DNA of 64,000 bases from Hyperoodon ampullatus (lineage: Eukaryota; Chordata; Mammalia; Artiodactyla; Ziphiidae). Below, in pieces: positions 35,133 through 45,978 of this stretch. Where the stretch lies: contig OX457056.1 in NCBI GenBank assembly GCA_949752795.1, positions 174,492,428 through 174,556,427 of the forward strand, given 5' to 3'. The notes under the pieces are model-generated. The model ran no database searches. It had not been told where the DNA came from and was given only the letters and a program-made list of their open reading frames with translations. The translations under genes and the position numbers were made by a program. Every line of letters starts with the position of its first letter. The stretch's first letter is position 1.

Positions 35133-35146
35133 CTTCTGAAGCAAGC

Positions 35147-36699
35147 TTGCTTAGCCTCACAGTAAATCTAGCATCTTCTGGCATCCACTCTGTTCTGGGC
35201 GACATTCTGCCTCTCAAGAAGTGATGTCCTTGCTTGTGTAAAACAATACTATTAAGTCATCAGCATGAAAGTATGGGCACAGTGGAGTAGGGATGTATGT
35301 AGCAAGAGAGAGAAAACTGTTTCTCATTCTGTCAGGTTATACAGTTCTGGAAAATTGGAGAAAATTCATAATGAGTTACACCTAAAATTGAGAAAGTAAG
35401 TCTTTGTTCTGTGCCTTTTTCCCCTGTTCACAAAGAACATTAGTAGTTAGAATTTGATCTAGATTAAGACAGAAGAAAACAATATTCCAAGATTCTCTTG
35501 AAGCCTTCTAGAATTAAGAATGGTGAGCAAGGGTAGAGTCGAAGTTATTGTAAAGGTCCCAATTTCTATGCATAGGAAAAACCTTGTGGAACTGAGACGC
35601 TCTGCATAATGGTGGAAAACGTTATCTCCACTGTCGGCTGGCAAGGCTGTGGAGGTTCACTGACTCTGTAAGTAATTCTTTTCCTTTATATATAATGATT
35701 TGTTGACTTGCTTTGGGGAATACAGAAAGCCATAAAGTGAAAAAAAAAGTCCCCTTTTTCCCAGCCCCATTTCCTTCTTCCCTCAATATATGTTAGCACT
35801 GGTCAACAGTTACCCATGGGAGACAGAAGACCGTAGGAAGAACCAAGAGGTATTATCTCCTGTCTAGAGTTACCAAAGAGAGCAAGACCTATCCTGTTAA
35901 AGCAAACACGAGGTTGTTCCACCAAGTGATTCTTGCAGTAGAGGACAGGTTTCTGGGCTCCAGGCATATGGGAACATTTATCTTTTCTCTCCTTACATGT
36001 ACAGAGCCCTGGGCGTGAGTAAAAATGGAGACTAAAATACCATTGTCTAGTTATTTGAAAGATATAAATCAAATAACAAATCATTAAATAAAATATATAG
36101 TATTTCCCACCTTGGAAAAATGTGCCTTTATGATGACAAAAGGGAAAAAATGTATGTAAAACTAGGAATTTCAGATGACTGAAAATTGGCAAACTGTATT
36201 AAAGATGATTTATTTTATTATTTTTGCAAATGGCTGGACATTCTGTTGATGGACCAAAGATTTAAGAATAAATAATGACATATAATTTGTAAAATATATT
36301 TATCTTATAAAATGTATTTTTCTTGTCTGCATTTCACTAATTATATTGTTGTAATCAAAATTATACATAATTTGTGTTCTCTTGGCAGTAATGGTCTAAA
36401 GTAACTTTCTCTTACTAAGTTAAGTATATAAGCCTCTAAAAAACTTTAGTCATACAATGAAACAGCTACTTCTTTTGTTGGCTTCTGTGTGTACATGAAA
36501 AAAAATTTTCCTCTTAATCTATCTTTTGTTGGTTTAATTTGCAGTCCTCATATGCAGACCTAAGAGGGTTGAGGTAGAGTTTTTCCTCCTAGGTATGTGT
36601 TGCACCTTGTCAGTGCTGAGCACCAGTACCTGAATGACAGAGACACTCATTGTTTTAAATGAAGGAAAATCTGGATTTGGATAATTTTTTTCTTAGAGT
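35147..36699. other. Unassigned unique sequence
   Basis: No repeat or gene is recognised. Splice-like motifs occur near 36544 (ttaatttgcag) and 36590 (ctag/gtatgt), but the interval is only about 50 bases and not convincing. Confidence 0.45.
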
Positions 36700-37856
36700 T
36701 AATATTTTTTTAATCCAAAACTCATTTTTTATTGTGCACAACTTAGTATAATAAAATGTAAAATTAGATGACTTTTGACAAATGTGTACACTTATTTAAC
36801 CACCATCTCATTCAAGATATTGAACATTCCACCACCACAGAATGTCTTTTCTGTCTCTTTTCTAGTCATTCCTTAGAAAAACCAGAGGCAACCACTGTTC
36901 CAATTTCTAATGCTGTTGATTCATTTTCTCTCTTTTAGTGTTTCATAAAAATGAAATCATATAGTGTGTGCTATTTTGTGTCTGGCTTTTTTTGCTCAAT
37001 GCAATATTTGTGAGGTTAAATCATTTTATTTCATGTAGTTTGTAGTTGTTTTAATTGCTGAAAAAAATATATAAAATATATTTATTGTATTTATTTAACC
37101 TTTCTCTTGTTAGTAAATATTTGGTTGTTTCAAGTTTGGGGTTATTGTGAATAAAGCTGCTGTAAACATTCCTATACTATTCATTGTATGGCCATGTGAT
37201 TTCATTTTTCTATGATAAATACCTAGGAGTGGAATTATTTGGTCATAGGGTAGGAGTATGTTTAACTTTATAAGAAACTTCCCAACTGTTTCCCAAAGTG
37301 ATATCATTTTGGATGAGAGTTCCAATTGCTCCTCATCTTTGCTGACATTTGGAATTTTTATCTGTTTTATTTGGCCATTCTCTTGGGTGTAAATCAGTAT
37401 TTTATTTTGGTTTTAATGTTTATTTCCTTGATGATAAATGACATTGAGCATTTTATCATGTGCTAATTGGCCTTTTGTATGTCTTCTTTTGTGATGTGTT
37501 TGTTTAGGTTTTTGGCCCACTTAAGAACAATTGACTTAGGGACTTCCCTGGTGGTCCAGCGGTTAAGACTCCAAGCTTCAGAGGGTGTGGGTTCGATCCC
37601 TGGTCGGGCAACTGTGATCCTGATCCCTGATTTGGGAACTATGATGCCTCTTGCTGTGCGGCCAAAAAATTAAAAAAACAACAACAATTGAGTTAGTTGT
37701 CTTTTATTCAATAATAATCTGTAGGAATTCTTAATACATTTTTTGTACACCAGGCCTTTGTCTGATACAGCTATTGTTCATATTTTCTCCCAGTCTCTGG
37801 CTTGTCTTTTCATCTTAATGACACTTTATAATAAAGAGAACTTTTTCATTCCACTT
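36700..37856 (-). mobile_element. Ancient L1M, split by a CHR-1-like SINE
   Basis: Antisense L1 3'UTR and ORF2 C-terminal text in order: aaccagaggcaaccactgtt, ataaatacctaggagtggaa, ccaactgtttcccaaagtg, then after the SINE ggcctttgtctgatacagct. Pieces are 36700-37526 and 37697-37856. Strong divergence indicates great age. Confidence 0.75.
37540..37683 (+). mobile_element. CHR-1-like SINE
   Basis: A 144-bp tRNA-derived SINE: head gggacttccctggtggtcca, B-box-like gggttcgatccctgg, end gctgtgcggccaaaaaatt. The duplication is ACAATTGACTTAG (37527-37539) against ACAATTGAGTTAG (37684-37696), one mismatch. It sits inside the old L1M. Confidence 0.9.
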
Positions 37857-38193
37857 GACCCATACGTTCTTTTAGGCATTGTTGTAAGGGTGAGTTTATG
37901 CTGTGAAGGGTCCTTGAAAGCAGAGGGTCAGGTCAGCCATCCCTTTTGCCCAGGTCTAAGCCTGAACCGGCTCCTTTATTTATTGACAATTCACAAAGGA
38001 GACTCATCCTGCTGTTGGAACGTCTCTAAACCCTATTCTTGCTGATAATGTGTTTTTCATACTAATGAAGGGCCACATATTACTTGATTGGCCAGAATAT
38101 GGCAGAGGAAGAACGAAGGGTCTTTCTTGCTGTGGTAGCTCCATCTGGATATCCCATATACAGGCAGCCCAGGTATTTCAACTCTGGTACCTG
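37857..38193. other. Unassigned unique sequence
   Basis: No gene or repeat is recognised. Confidence 0.45.
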
Positions 38194-38208
38194 GAGTATC
38201 ATTTCTTT

Positions 38209-38420
38209 TTTTTTTTTTTTTTTTTTTTGTGGTACGCGGGCCTCTCACTGTTGTGGCCTCTCCCGTTGCGGAGCACAGGCTCCGGATGCGCAGGCTCAGC
38301 AGCCATGGCTCACGGGCCCAGCCGCTCCGCGGCATATGGGATCCTCCCAGACCGGGGCACGAACCCGTAACCCCTGCATCGGCAGGCGGACTCTCAACCA
38401 CTGCGCCACCAGGGAGGCCC
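38209..38420 (-). mobile_element. CHR-type SINE, short odontocete form
   Basis: Complete, with a pure T-tract (the A-tail) at 38209-38228 and the head at 38400-38420. The duplication GAGTATCATTTCTTT is perfect (38194-38208, 38421-38435). Few CpG changes suggest a young copy. Confidence 0.95.
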
Positions 38421-38435
38421 GAGTATCATTTCTTT

Positions 38436-39584
38436 ACAAAGACCTGCAGTATGTCTGGGGACCCCACACCTGAGTCCTTTTAACAAATAATTTCTTAGTT
38501 TCCTCTGGAGCTGTCCTCCCAGAAGGCTCAAGCCTGAGTAATTTGAGGGAGACCTTGTCCTGTCCTCTCTAGCACCTTTTATTCTGAGCACATGAGGCAA
38601 ATCCTCTGGCATGTCCTTCTTTAGTCAAAAAAGTTTCATGTAAATCACCTCCTGGAGACATGGCCACAGGTCCTTTGAAGCCTTTGGGCTTCTTTTATAT
38701 TGATATCTGAGGTCAGAAGGTATGAGTTATGAAAATAAAGAGATAAGGATTAAAACAACAAAAACAACAAAATCCTTGAATCATGCTATTTGCTTTCACA
38801 CCAACCTCATTGCATTTTTCTGCATTTCTGTACATGTCATCATTTCTCCTGTCTCAAGACATTTGAACAATTTTTACTCCTTTTCTAAAAGCTGCTCTCT
38901 CTTCTCTTTACTTGGCTATTCCAAACAAGCATCTTTGGTTTTTATTTTAATATATGTAACATTGACATCAATGTTGAGACATGGGCATAGAGCTTATGAG
39001 AAGTGACATTTTGCGGGGGGGGACTTAATCGTACTGTCTGTAATTGGCTCTTTACTTGTCTAGCAGCCCCGACAAATCACTTGAGTCCAGATACTGATTT
39101 ATGTTCATGAATAAACTTCCTAGCTAGCACCCTGTCATGACTGAGCAAAGTCACTGAATCAAGCTTCCACCATGGCAAAGGCACTCCTCTTTAATGGGCC
39201 CCAGGAAAATCCAGCTCTGCACCCTTTGCTATCACTTCTCTGGCTGTTGTGTGCACCCCTCCATGGAAACCCATAACTAGGACTATTCTAAGTTTTCTTC
39301 CATCTCCGAGGATGCCTGAAAGTCTCTGTATCTTTTTCATTCCTTAGAGATTTAGGGCACTGTTATTTTCAGGTGGACAGTTAGCAGTTGAACAACATAT
39401 CTGGGCTGGTTCATGTTAAAATTTACCATTGAGAATAGAAAGAGACAACTGATATTAATAGAACGACTAATATAGGCATCTGCTCTCCAGGAGCTTTAGG
39501 TAACTTTAGTTTCATTCATGATAATGCTGATAGGACATTAAGTTTTGATGAGGAGAAAAGGGGTAGGAACATTGATAGTTTAAG
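38436..39584. other. Unassigned unique sequence
   Basis: No gene or repeat is recognised. An eight-G run lies near 39015-39022. Confidence 0.45.
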
Positions 39585-39830
39585 TAGTGATTAAAAGTGC
39601 GAACTCTGGAGTCAGAAGATCAAGGTTCAAACCTTCGTCCCAAACATATAAGCTGCCTGATCATTGGCAAGTTGCTTCAAAACTCTAAGCCTCAGTTTTC
39701 TCAGCTCTAAAATGCGGATGATAATAGTATGTACATCTCAGGGTTGTTAGGTGATGTATGACTTAAAAGGTGAAAGGGCCCTAAGAATCATGCCTGACAC
39801 ATAATAAATATTAGCTGTCATTATTATTGT
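39585..39830 (+). mobile_element. MIR SINE
   Basis: Shows the core order: gaactctggagtcagaagat, ggcaagttgcttcaaaactc, taagcctcagttttctcagc, cagggttgttaggtgatgta, and ataataaatattagctgtca at the end. Confidence 0.8.
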
Positions 39831-39956
39831 TGATCTGGAGGCTAAGACCTTTGGGGCATGAAAGCTCTAGATTAGATGCGGGGAGGGCTGGAAAGTGGAA
39901 GGAGGAGTTGGCAAGGTAAGACTCTCTTGAATAATTTTGTATACCTGAAACGCTAT

Positions 39957-40014
39957 CAGTGTGTGTGTGTGTGTGTGTGTGCGCCTGTGGTGTGTGTGTG
40001 TGTGTGTGTGTGCA
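39957..40014. repeat. (GT)n compound microsatellite
   Basis: Two GT runs of about 11 and 10 units split by gcgcctgtg. Confidence 0.95.
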
Positions 40015-40217
40015 TGTGCGTGTTTTGATGGGAGCTGAAGAGAGCAGAGAGGAAAGAAGGTGATCTGAAGTTTGGAGAAGGAAGGGAACAATAAAGGAAG
40101 TCACCAATTTCCCTCCTATTATGTCTGGTTCTTAGATCCCTAATCCCTTTCTGGGGTTTTCTTAGGCAAAGATTCAGAAATTAACAAGCAGGAAGGATTG
40201 CGGACACCCATCTTTCT

Positions 40218-40359
40218 TTTTCTTTTCTTTTTGTTTCTTTTTTTTTTTTGGCTGTGTCGCGCAGCTTGTGGGATCTTAGTTCCCTGACCAGAGATTGAAC
40301 CTGGGCCCTCGGCAGTGAGAGCACGGAGTCCTATCCCCTGAGCTGCCAGGGAATTCCCC
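40218..40359 (-). mobile_element. CHR-1-like SINE
   Basis: Reverse complement starts at about 40359 (ggaattccctggcagctcag), has the B-box-like gggcccaggttcaatctc region and ends gcgcgacacagccaaaaaaa. Duplications GACACCCATCTTTCT (40203-40217) and GACACATCTTTCT (40360-40372) differ by a two-base indel. Diverged, so old. Confidence 0.85.
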
Positions 40360-40372
40360 GACACATCTTTCT

Positions 40373-42634
40373 GCTCCGCTTTCCTGAGAACTACCAACAC
40401 GCTGTCGCCCGCCCAGTCTGCACACACCTCCCTCACCCTCACTCTGACTTAGGTGCTGAGAATTCCAATATCTTGGATTGGGCCTCGGAAACCCTGCTGA
40501 AACAGTTCCCTAATTCTGCCAGGATACTGTGGTCTCTGGGTGGACAAGAAGTAGCCTTCTTGCTTTTTGCTTCTCTTTACTGCATCTTAGCCCTGATCAC
40601 AGGTAGGGGTGTACTTCCTCTGTATCTCCAACTTACAGTCATCAGAGCAGGAGCGGTTGTGTGGGCAGTTTGCAACACAGAGCAGAATTACAACCCTTTG
40701 ACAGGAGAATAAGGGGGGGAAATGCCTCATATCACAAATCAGAAGAGGCAAAGGGAAAACTCGCTGGGCAAAGCTAATGGCATGTTGTTGCTCATCTAAG
40801 CATCTCAGATATTTGGGAGAAATGAACACATGTATGCAAGCTCCAACGTGCATAAAAGGAGATTCCATTCCTCATTAGCGATGTTTTCCAGCTTTAATCT
40901 CTCATTTCACCCCAGATTCCTTTATTCTTATAGTTTTGCTTTCTAGCAACCAATTAATACTTTTTTCTGATAAATGTTCCTTTTTAAGAATAATCTGTCT
41001 TTGATGTTTAAGCTCAACATTCTTCTAACTTCTAAAAGAATAGAAGCTGTGTAAGACTAAAGAGCTGGGGAGAAAAATACAACGTGTTTCCTACCTGGAT
41101 CTTGAAATATCAGCTCCAACTAGTTGGATTTAAACACTTCTAATTTTTTCTTTTATTCATGACAGTCCCTCACAAAGTTAGTCAGAATTTTAATGTATGT
41201 CCATACAGGGCAAAACGGAAAAGACAAAATTTGGAATCCACATTCATACATGGTTTTGCCTAGAGAATGATGAACGTTTAGCTATGCTCAGTGCTCTCCA
41301 GGAAAATTTAAATAGAAATATAAAAAGAGATCTGAGAGGACACAGAATAAATTTTTGTGTTGTGCTGATTAAAATTAGAGTACGTTGCAGGGCAAACAGT
41401 GGGCTATAATACATCTAGAATTTAAACTATCTTATGGTTTTGTTAATTTTTGGAGACACAACTTGGTCTCACCATATTTCAGCCTAGAATTCAGAAAAGA
41501 ATTGTTAAAATCATTCCCAAATTAATTGTGAGATTTTCTGTTCTTTTCATTTTGAAGGAGTATGCATTGCTTTGTTTGGTTTTCTCTGCAGAGCACACAC
41601 TGGTAGTCACTGAACTAGCCTGTATATTGAAGATGTTGGGTAAGATGCATAACTTCATTCTGTTCTCATTATGAGAATTTTAGTGGGTTTCATCATTAGA
41701 GATAATGATGACTCTGCCTAATTCACTACGGTATAGATTACAGAACAGGGTGGTATTCATTGTTTCATTTAATGATATGCTGCAGGAGTTATAACTACTT
41801 TGTAAAAACCTGTGCTCCTACTTGCTTTTCATTAATATGCTTCTGGAATTAACTTTTGCAGTTTATACACACAGTCTAGACTTAGAAAACTGGAGTGAGA
41901 CACGTTTGCTAGGCTGGGAGACAATCAGGATATGTCCCAGTGATCTTGGTACCGATGTGTTTAGTTTTTCCAGGACACTTGATCATTTGTGTTTCATCAG
42001 AGACTTCGGATACGTACTTACAGGCGTTCTCTATGGACTCAAGAATAAAATCCTCCAATATTGGCTTGTTTAAAGTGAGTCCCCTGTATGATCTGGCAGC
42101 TGTGAAGCTATTCACACATTTTAAAAACTTGATGCAGGTATTTATATATTTCAGAGCTAAAAAGGAAAAAAAAACTAGACCTTATCTTCTCTTTCATTTC
42201 TTTGACTTTCCATTCTGTGGACACAAATTAAATTCTGTTTTTACATCTTTAAAGATACAAGCATTCAGGGCACAATGAAAAATAAAGGCCTTATTACTTC
42301 ATAATATGTTTGGAATTGTGCATAACTACTTTGAGTTGATTAGATGGCTATAGTAATTGCAGGACCATACAGTAACTGAAATTAGAAATGGAAAATACCC
42401 ATTGGGTATCATTATCCTTCTTCCTGTCAAGGCAAGACTGTTTTCTGACATGCTGTGTGTGTGTGTGTATGTGTGTGCTTGAGAATTCTCTCTTAGCTAC
42501 ATAAATACACAATTTGATAAACTTGTTTAGCAAAATTGTGACAAGAACTGAGCATCAAACCAAATAAGATAGAACTAATAGAGTGTTGAATAAAAGGATA
42601 GAAAATAACCACAAAAGTAGTAGTAGCAGCAGGA
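40373..42634. other. Unassigned unique sequence
   Basis: No gene or named repeat is recognised except a (GT)n run at 42451-42478. Several frames (41197-41409, 41822-42278) overlap on both strands and show no motif. Confidence 0.45.
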
Positions 42635-42760
42635 GGGGTAGTAGTAAATATTTATAGAGCACCAACTATAAGCCATCTCTAATATAAATATCAATCATTC
42701 CAATCAGATATTATCATTCCCATTTTATACATGAGGAGGTGGTATAAATAAGAATACATG

Positions 42761-43313
42761 GGAGGGGTGGTGGTGGTGGTGGTGGTGGGATGAATTGGGC
42801 GATTGGGATTGACATGTATACAATGATGTGTATAAAATGGATGACTAATAAGAACCTGTTGTATAAAAAAAATAAAATAAAATAAAATTCAAAAGAAAAA
42901 GGGCTTCCCTTGGTGGCACAGTGGTTGAGAGTCCGCATGACGATGCAGGGGACACGGGTTTGTGCCCCGGTCTGGGAAGATCCCACATGCCGTGGTGCGG
43001 CTGGGCCCGTGAGCCATGGCCACTGAGCCTGCGTGTCCGGAGCCTGTGCTCCGCAACGGGAGAGGCCACAGCAGTGAGAGGCCCGCATACCACAAAACAA
43101 ACAAACAAACAAACAAACAAATAAATAAAAAAGAATTTACTGTATAACACGGCGAACAATATTCGATATTTTGTAATAACATATAGTGGAAAATAACCTG
43201 AAAAAAATAATAGATATATATACCTGAATCACTTTACTGTACACCTAAAACTAACACAATATTGCAAATCAACTATACTTCAATAAAAATGTTCTTAAAT
43301 TAAAAAAATAAAA
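42761..43313 (+). mobile_element. L1 3'-end composite with nested SINE
   Basis: Perfect 11-bp duplications AAGAATACATG (42750-42760, 43314-43324) bound the whole block. Inside are a short-form L1 3'UTR with a (GGT)n tract and A-rich tail (42761-42900), a SINE (42901-43131), then the remainder of a long-form L1 3'UTR (43132-43313, agaatttactgtataacac to cttcaataaaaatg). The long-form part begins exactly where the short form ends, with about 15 overlapping bases. Confidence 0.75.
42901..43131 (+). mobile_element. CHR-type SINE, short odontocete form
   Basis: Head gggcttcccttggtggcaca, body complete, tail (AAAC)n followed by ataaataaaa. Its own duplication cannot be told from the surrounding A-rich L1 tail. 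Confidence 0.9.
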
Positions 43314-43530
43314 AAGAATACATGATTTAAACAAGGTCAGATGATTTGCAAAAGATCCTACAGCTATAGGTAGTGGAGCCCAAATTCAAACTCTGGTCAC
43401 CCAGCCTGCAAGCTCTGTTCCTTCCCCCCACTATGGAAGTGAGGGGAAAAGGGATGACTTTGGCAGCAGTAGGGCTCCTGGGTAGGCCCACAACCTAACG
43501 CAGAACAGAGAGTGAGAAAAGAGTGTTGTC

Positions 43531-45967
43531 AGATGATGTCGATGTCACCAAGATGGTGGAGTACGAGACCCCAGCCTCTGTCTTCCCACAAAGAACAATA
43601 ATTAGACAGCTACCCATGAATGAAAGAGCTCTAGGAGAGCTCTGGAGTCCACTTAAGAAACTTCAGTGTCACAGTGGAGCAAAAAACCTGGGAATAGCCA
43701 CACAAAAAGGGTAGGAAGAACAGTTTCATTTTGCCTGCATCATCCCATCCCCCAGATGGCACTGTCCAGTGCCAAGAGGGAACTTCCTGGACCAAGAGAC
43801 TTCCCCTCACCAGGGTGAGCTTCCCCTTCCCCAGTTTTTTGGGCACTGCCTGAAGGACCCACTTTCGTTACACCTTCCTCAAAGACTGGCAGAGTGAGAC
43901 ATCTAGAGATGGATAGGAACAAGGAAGAGGGTCAGGGGTACCAGTATCAGTCACAGGGTTTGAGAAACTGTAGCTCCCAGTGGACTGCTCTGCAGAGGAC
44001 TCCAGCAACCTTCACCACTGAGGACCTCAAGAGCCCTTGTGGATCCTCTGTAAATTTCATCCCTGAGGACTCCATCATGGACTCCAGGGAACTGCTCCAC
44101 AGAGGACTCCAGCAGCTTTATGCCACTGAGGAGAGCAATGGCCAGCAAAGCCACTGTGGATCCCCTGCAGATTTCATCCCCAAGGGCTCCATGGGTTTTT
44201 GCATTTGTGGACTTCAGCTACCTGAGTCCCTCTCTTTCCCCACCTCCTGCCAGAACCCCCAGCTAGTGCTGCCAGAGATGCCCTGGGGTCTGGGTCCTGG
44301 TATTCACTCTGCTGCAGGCAGCCAGCCTCCGCTCTGTAGCTGTGTGTGTGCACGATGCCAGTCCAGGTCCCCACAGCCGACCCTCACTGCCACTCATGTG
44401 CCCGTGGCTAACCCTACAGCCACACAAGTGCACATCAGCAGCTCAGATCCCCACAACTGCTCATGAATCAGACTCTGGTCCTGACTTCTGACACAAGCCT
44501 TCACTGCCACATACCTGCAGCCAGCGACTGGCACGCTATCAGCCCTGACTCCTGTCATGGGTACTCACCACTGTGCATGAGCTCAGATTTTGTCCCAAAG
44601 CTGCTTCTGAGCCCAGATCTGGACCTGATTCTAGCCACTGACGTGCACTACCAGTAAAATTGTCTGTTTGCAGATGACATGACAAGTGGCCATTAGGTAT
44701 ATAAAAAGATGCTCAACATCACTAATCATCAGGGAGTAAAATATTAATAAACAGAAACTTCAGTTAAATAGCATTAGAAGACCCACAATAGGAAGAAGTA
44801 GAGCCCAATAGAAAGAAGAAATTCTCATCTTCTTTCCTGGCAAGAACTCAGCCACTAAAAAGCCATGAACTCTATTTACTATAGAGTAATAGTAAATAGA
44901 GTATAGTGTGCTATAGACTCCCAACTTCCTTTTCCTTTCTATAAAAGTGTTCTCCTTCCCTTGCCATGTGGGAACTTGCATATGGCTTGCAATTGTTGCA
45001 GACCTCGAATTGCCATTCTCTGCTGATCTTGAATAAACCCATCTTTGCTGGAGAAATACCTGGTGGTCTATTTCTTTTAGGTCAACAAGGGACATGCAAA
45101 TCAGAAGCATACTGAGACATCACCTCGTACTTGTTAGGATGGCTATTAACAAAAAGTCAAAAGATAACAAGTATTGGTGAGGATGTGAAGGAAAGGGAAT
45201 CCTTGCGCATTGCTAGTGGGGATGTAAATTGGTACAGCCAATGGAAATTAGTATGGATTAAAAAATTTAATTAAAAAATTAAAAATAAGACTACCATATG
45301 ATCCAGCAATCCCATTTCTGGGTGTATATCCAAAGGAAATAAAATCACAAAAAGATACCTGTCCTCCCATGTTCGTTGCAGCATTATTCATGGTAGACAA
45401 GAAACAGAAACAACCTAAGTGTCCATCCACAGATGAATGGATAAAGAAAATATCATGTGTATTATGATATTATTATTAAGACATTATGCTAACTAAAGCA
45501 AGTCAGGCACAGAAAGAAAATATTGCATGATTTCACTTATATGTGGAATCAAAAAAAAATGTTGAACTCACAGTAACAGAGAGTAGAATGGTGGTTATCA
45601 GAGGCTGGGTGGGAGGTGAAGGAAATGGGGGGCGGGGATGTTGGTCAAAGGCTACTAACTTTCAGTTATAAGTTAAATAAGTTCTGGAGACCTAATGTAC
45701 AGCATGGTGACTATAGAGTTAATAATAATGCATAGTATACTTGAATTTGCTAAGAGTAGGTTTCAAGTCTTCACCCCTCACCCCCTGCACACACACACAA
45801 TGGTAACTACGGGAGGTGATGGATCTATTAATTAGTTTGACTGTGGTAATTATTTCACAATGTATACCTATACCAAACATCACATCGTATACTGTAAATA
45901 TATATATATATATATACTTTTTATTTGTCAAAAATAAATAAATAGAAATTAAAAAAATAAAGTGTGT
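43531..45967 (+). mobile_element. Internally deleted L1 with own 5'UTR
   Basis: Flanked by AGAGTGTTGTC (43520-43530) and AGAGTGTAGTC (45968-45978), 10 of 11 equal. It begins with an L1-type 5' end (caccaagatggtggagtac) and a 1.1-kb GC-richer 5'UTR-like part with an imperfect duplicated block of about 100 bases (43984-44078, 44090-44191). It then jumps to RT palm text at 44657 (tgtttgcagatgacatgac), and again at 44686 to ORF2 3' text (aagtggccattaggtat), followed by the 3' end to 45960. ORF1 and most of ORF2 are missing. A solo LTR sits at 44735-45087. The open frame 43894-44466 is non-coding 5'UTR in my view. Confidence 0.6.
44735..45087 (+). mobile_element. Solo LTR, ERV class I-like
   Basis: It splits L1 text (catcaggg / acatgcaaatcag) with a 4-bp duplication AGGG (44731-44734, 45088-45091). 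The right end is CA. The left end reads AG where TG is expected. A TATA-like ctataaaag lies at about 44939-44947 and AATAAA at about 45032-45037. A perfect stem (CTCTATTTACTA at 44870-44881, TAGTAAATAGAG at 44890-44901) lies in the U3-like part. No viral genes remain. Confidence 0.7.
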
Positions 45968-45978
45968 AGAGTGTAGTC

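Larger units (their letters stand above)
42635..43430 (-). mobile_element. MIR SINE split by an L1/SINE composite
   Basis: Left half 42635-42749 (tatttatagagcaccaacta, then cattcccattttatacatga). Right half 43325-43430 (aacaaggtcagatgatttgc, then gtggagcccaaattcaaac). The halves are continuous in MIR, so the DNA between the AAGAATACATG repeats was inserted. Confidence 0.65.

Noticed and set aside
35621..35680. Possible splice donor after gactct (gtaagtaattc)
   Set aside because: No matching acceptor or long open frame upstream.
36540..36600. Exon-like piece with acceptor and donor motifs
   Set aside because: Only about 50 bases long, with no coding support in neighbours. It is at chance level.
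39957..40014. CRISPR-like regular repeats
   Set aside because: It is a plain GT microsatellite. The window is mammalian.
43894..44466. 190-codon open frame
   Set aside because: It lies in the L1 5'UTR-like part. Its imperfect repeats and lack of any domain speak against a gene.
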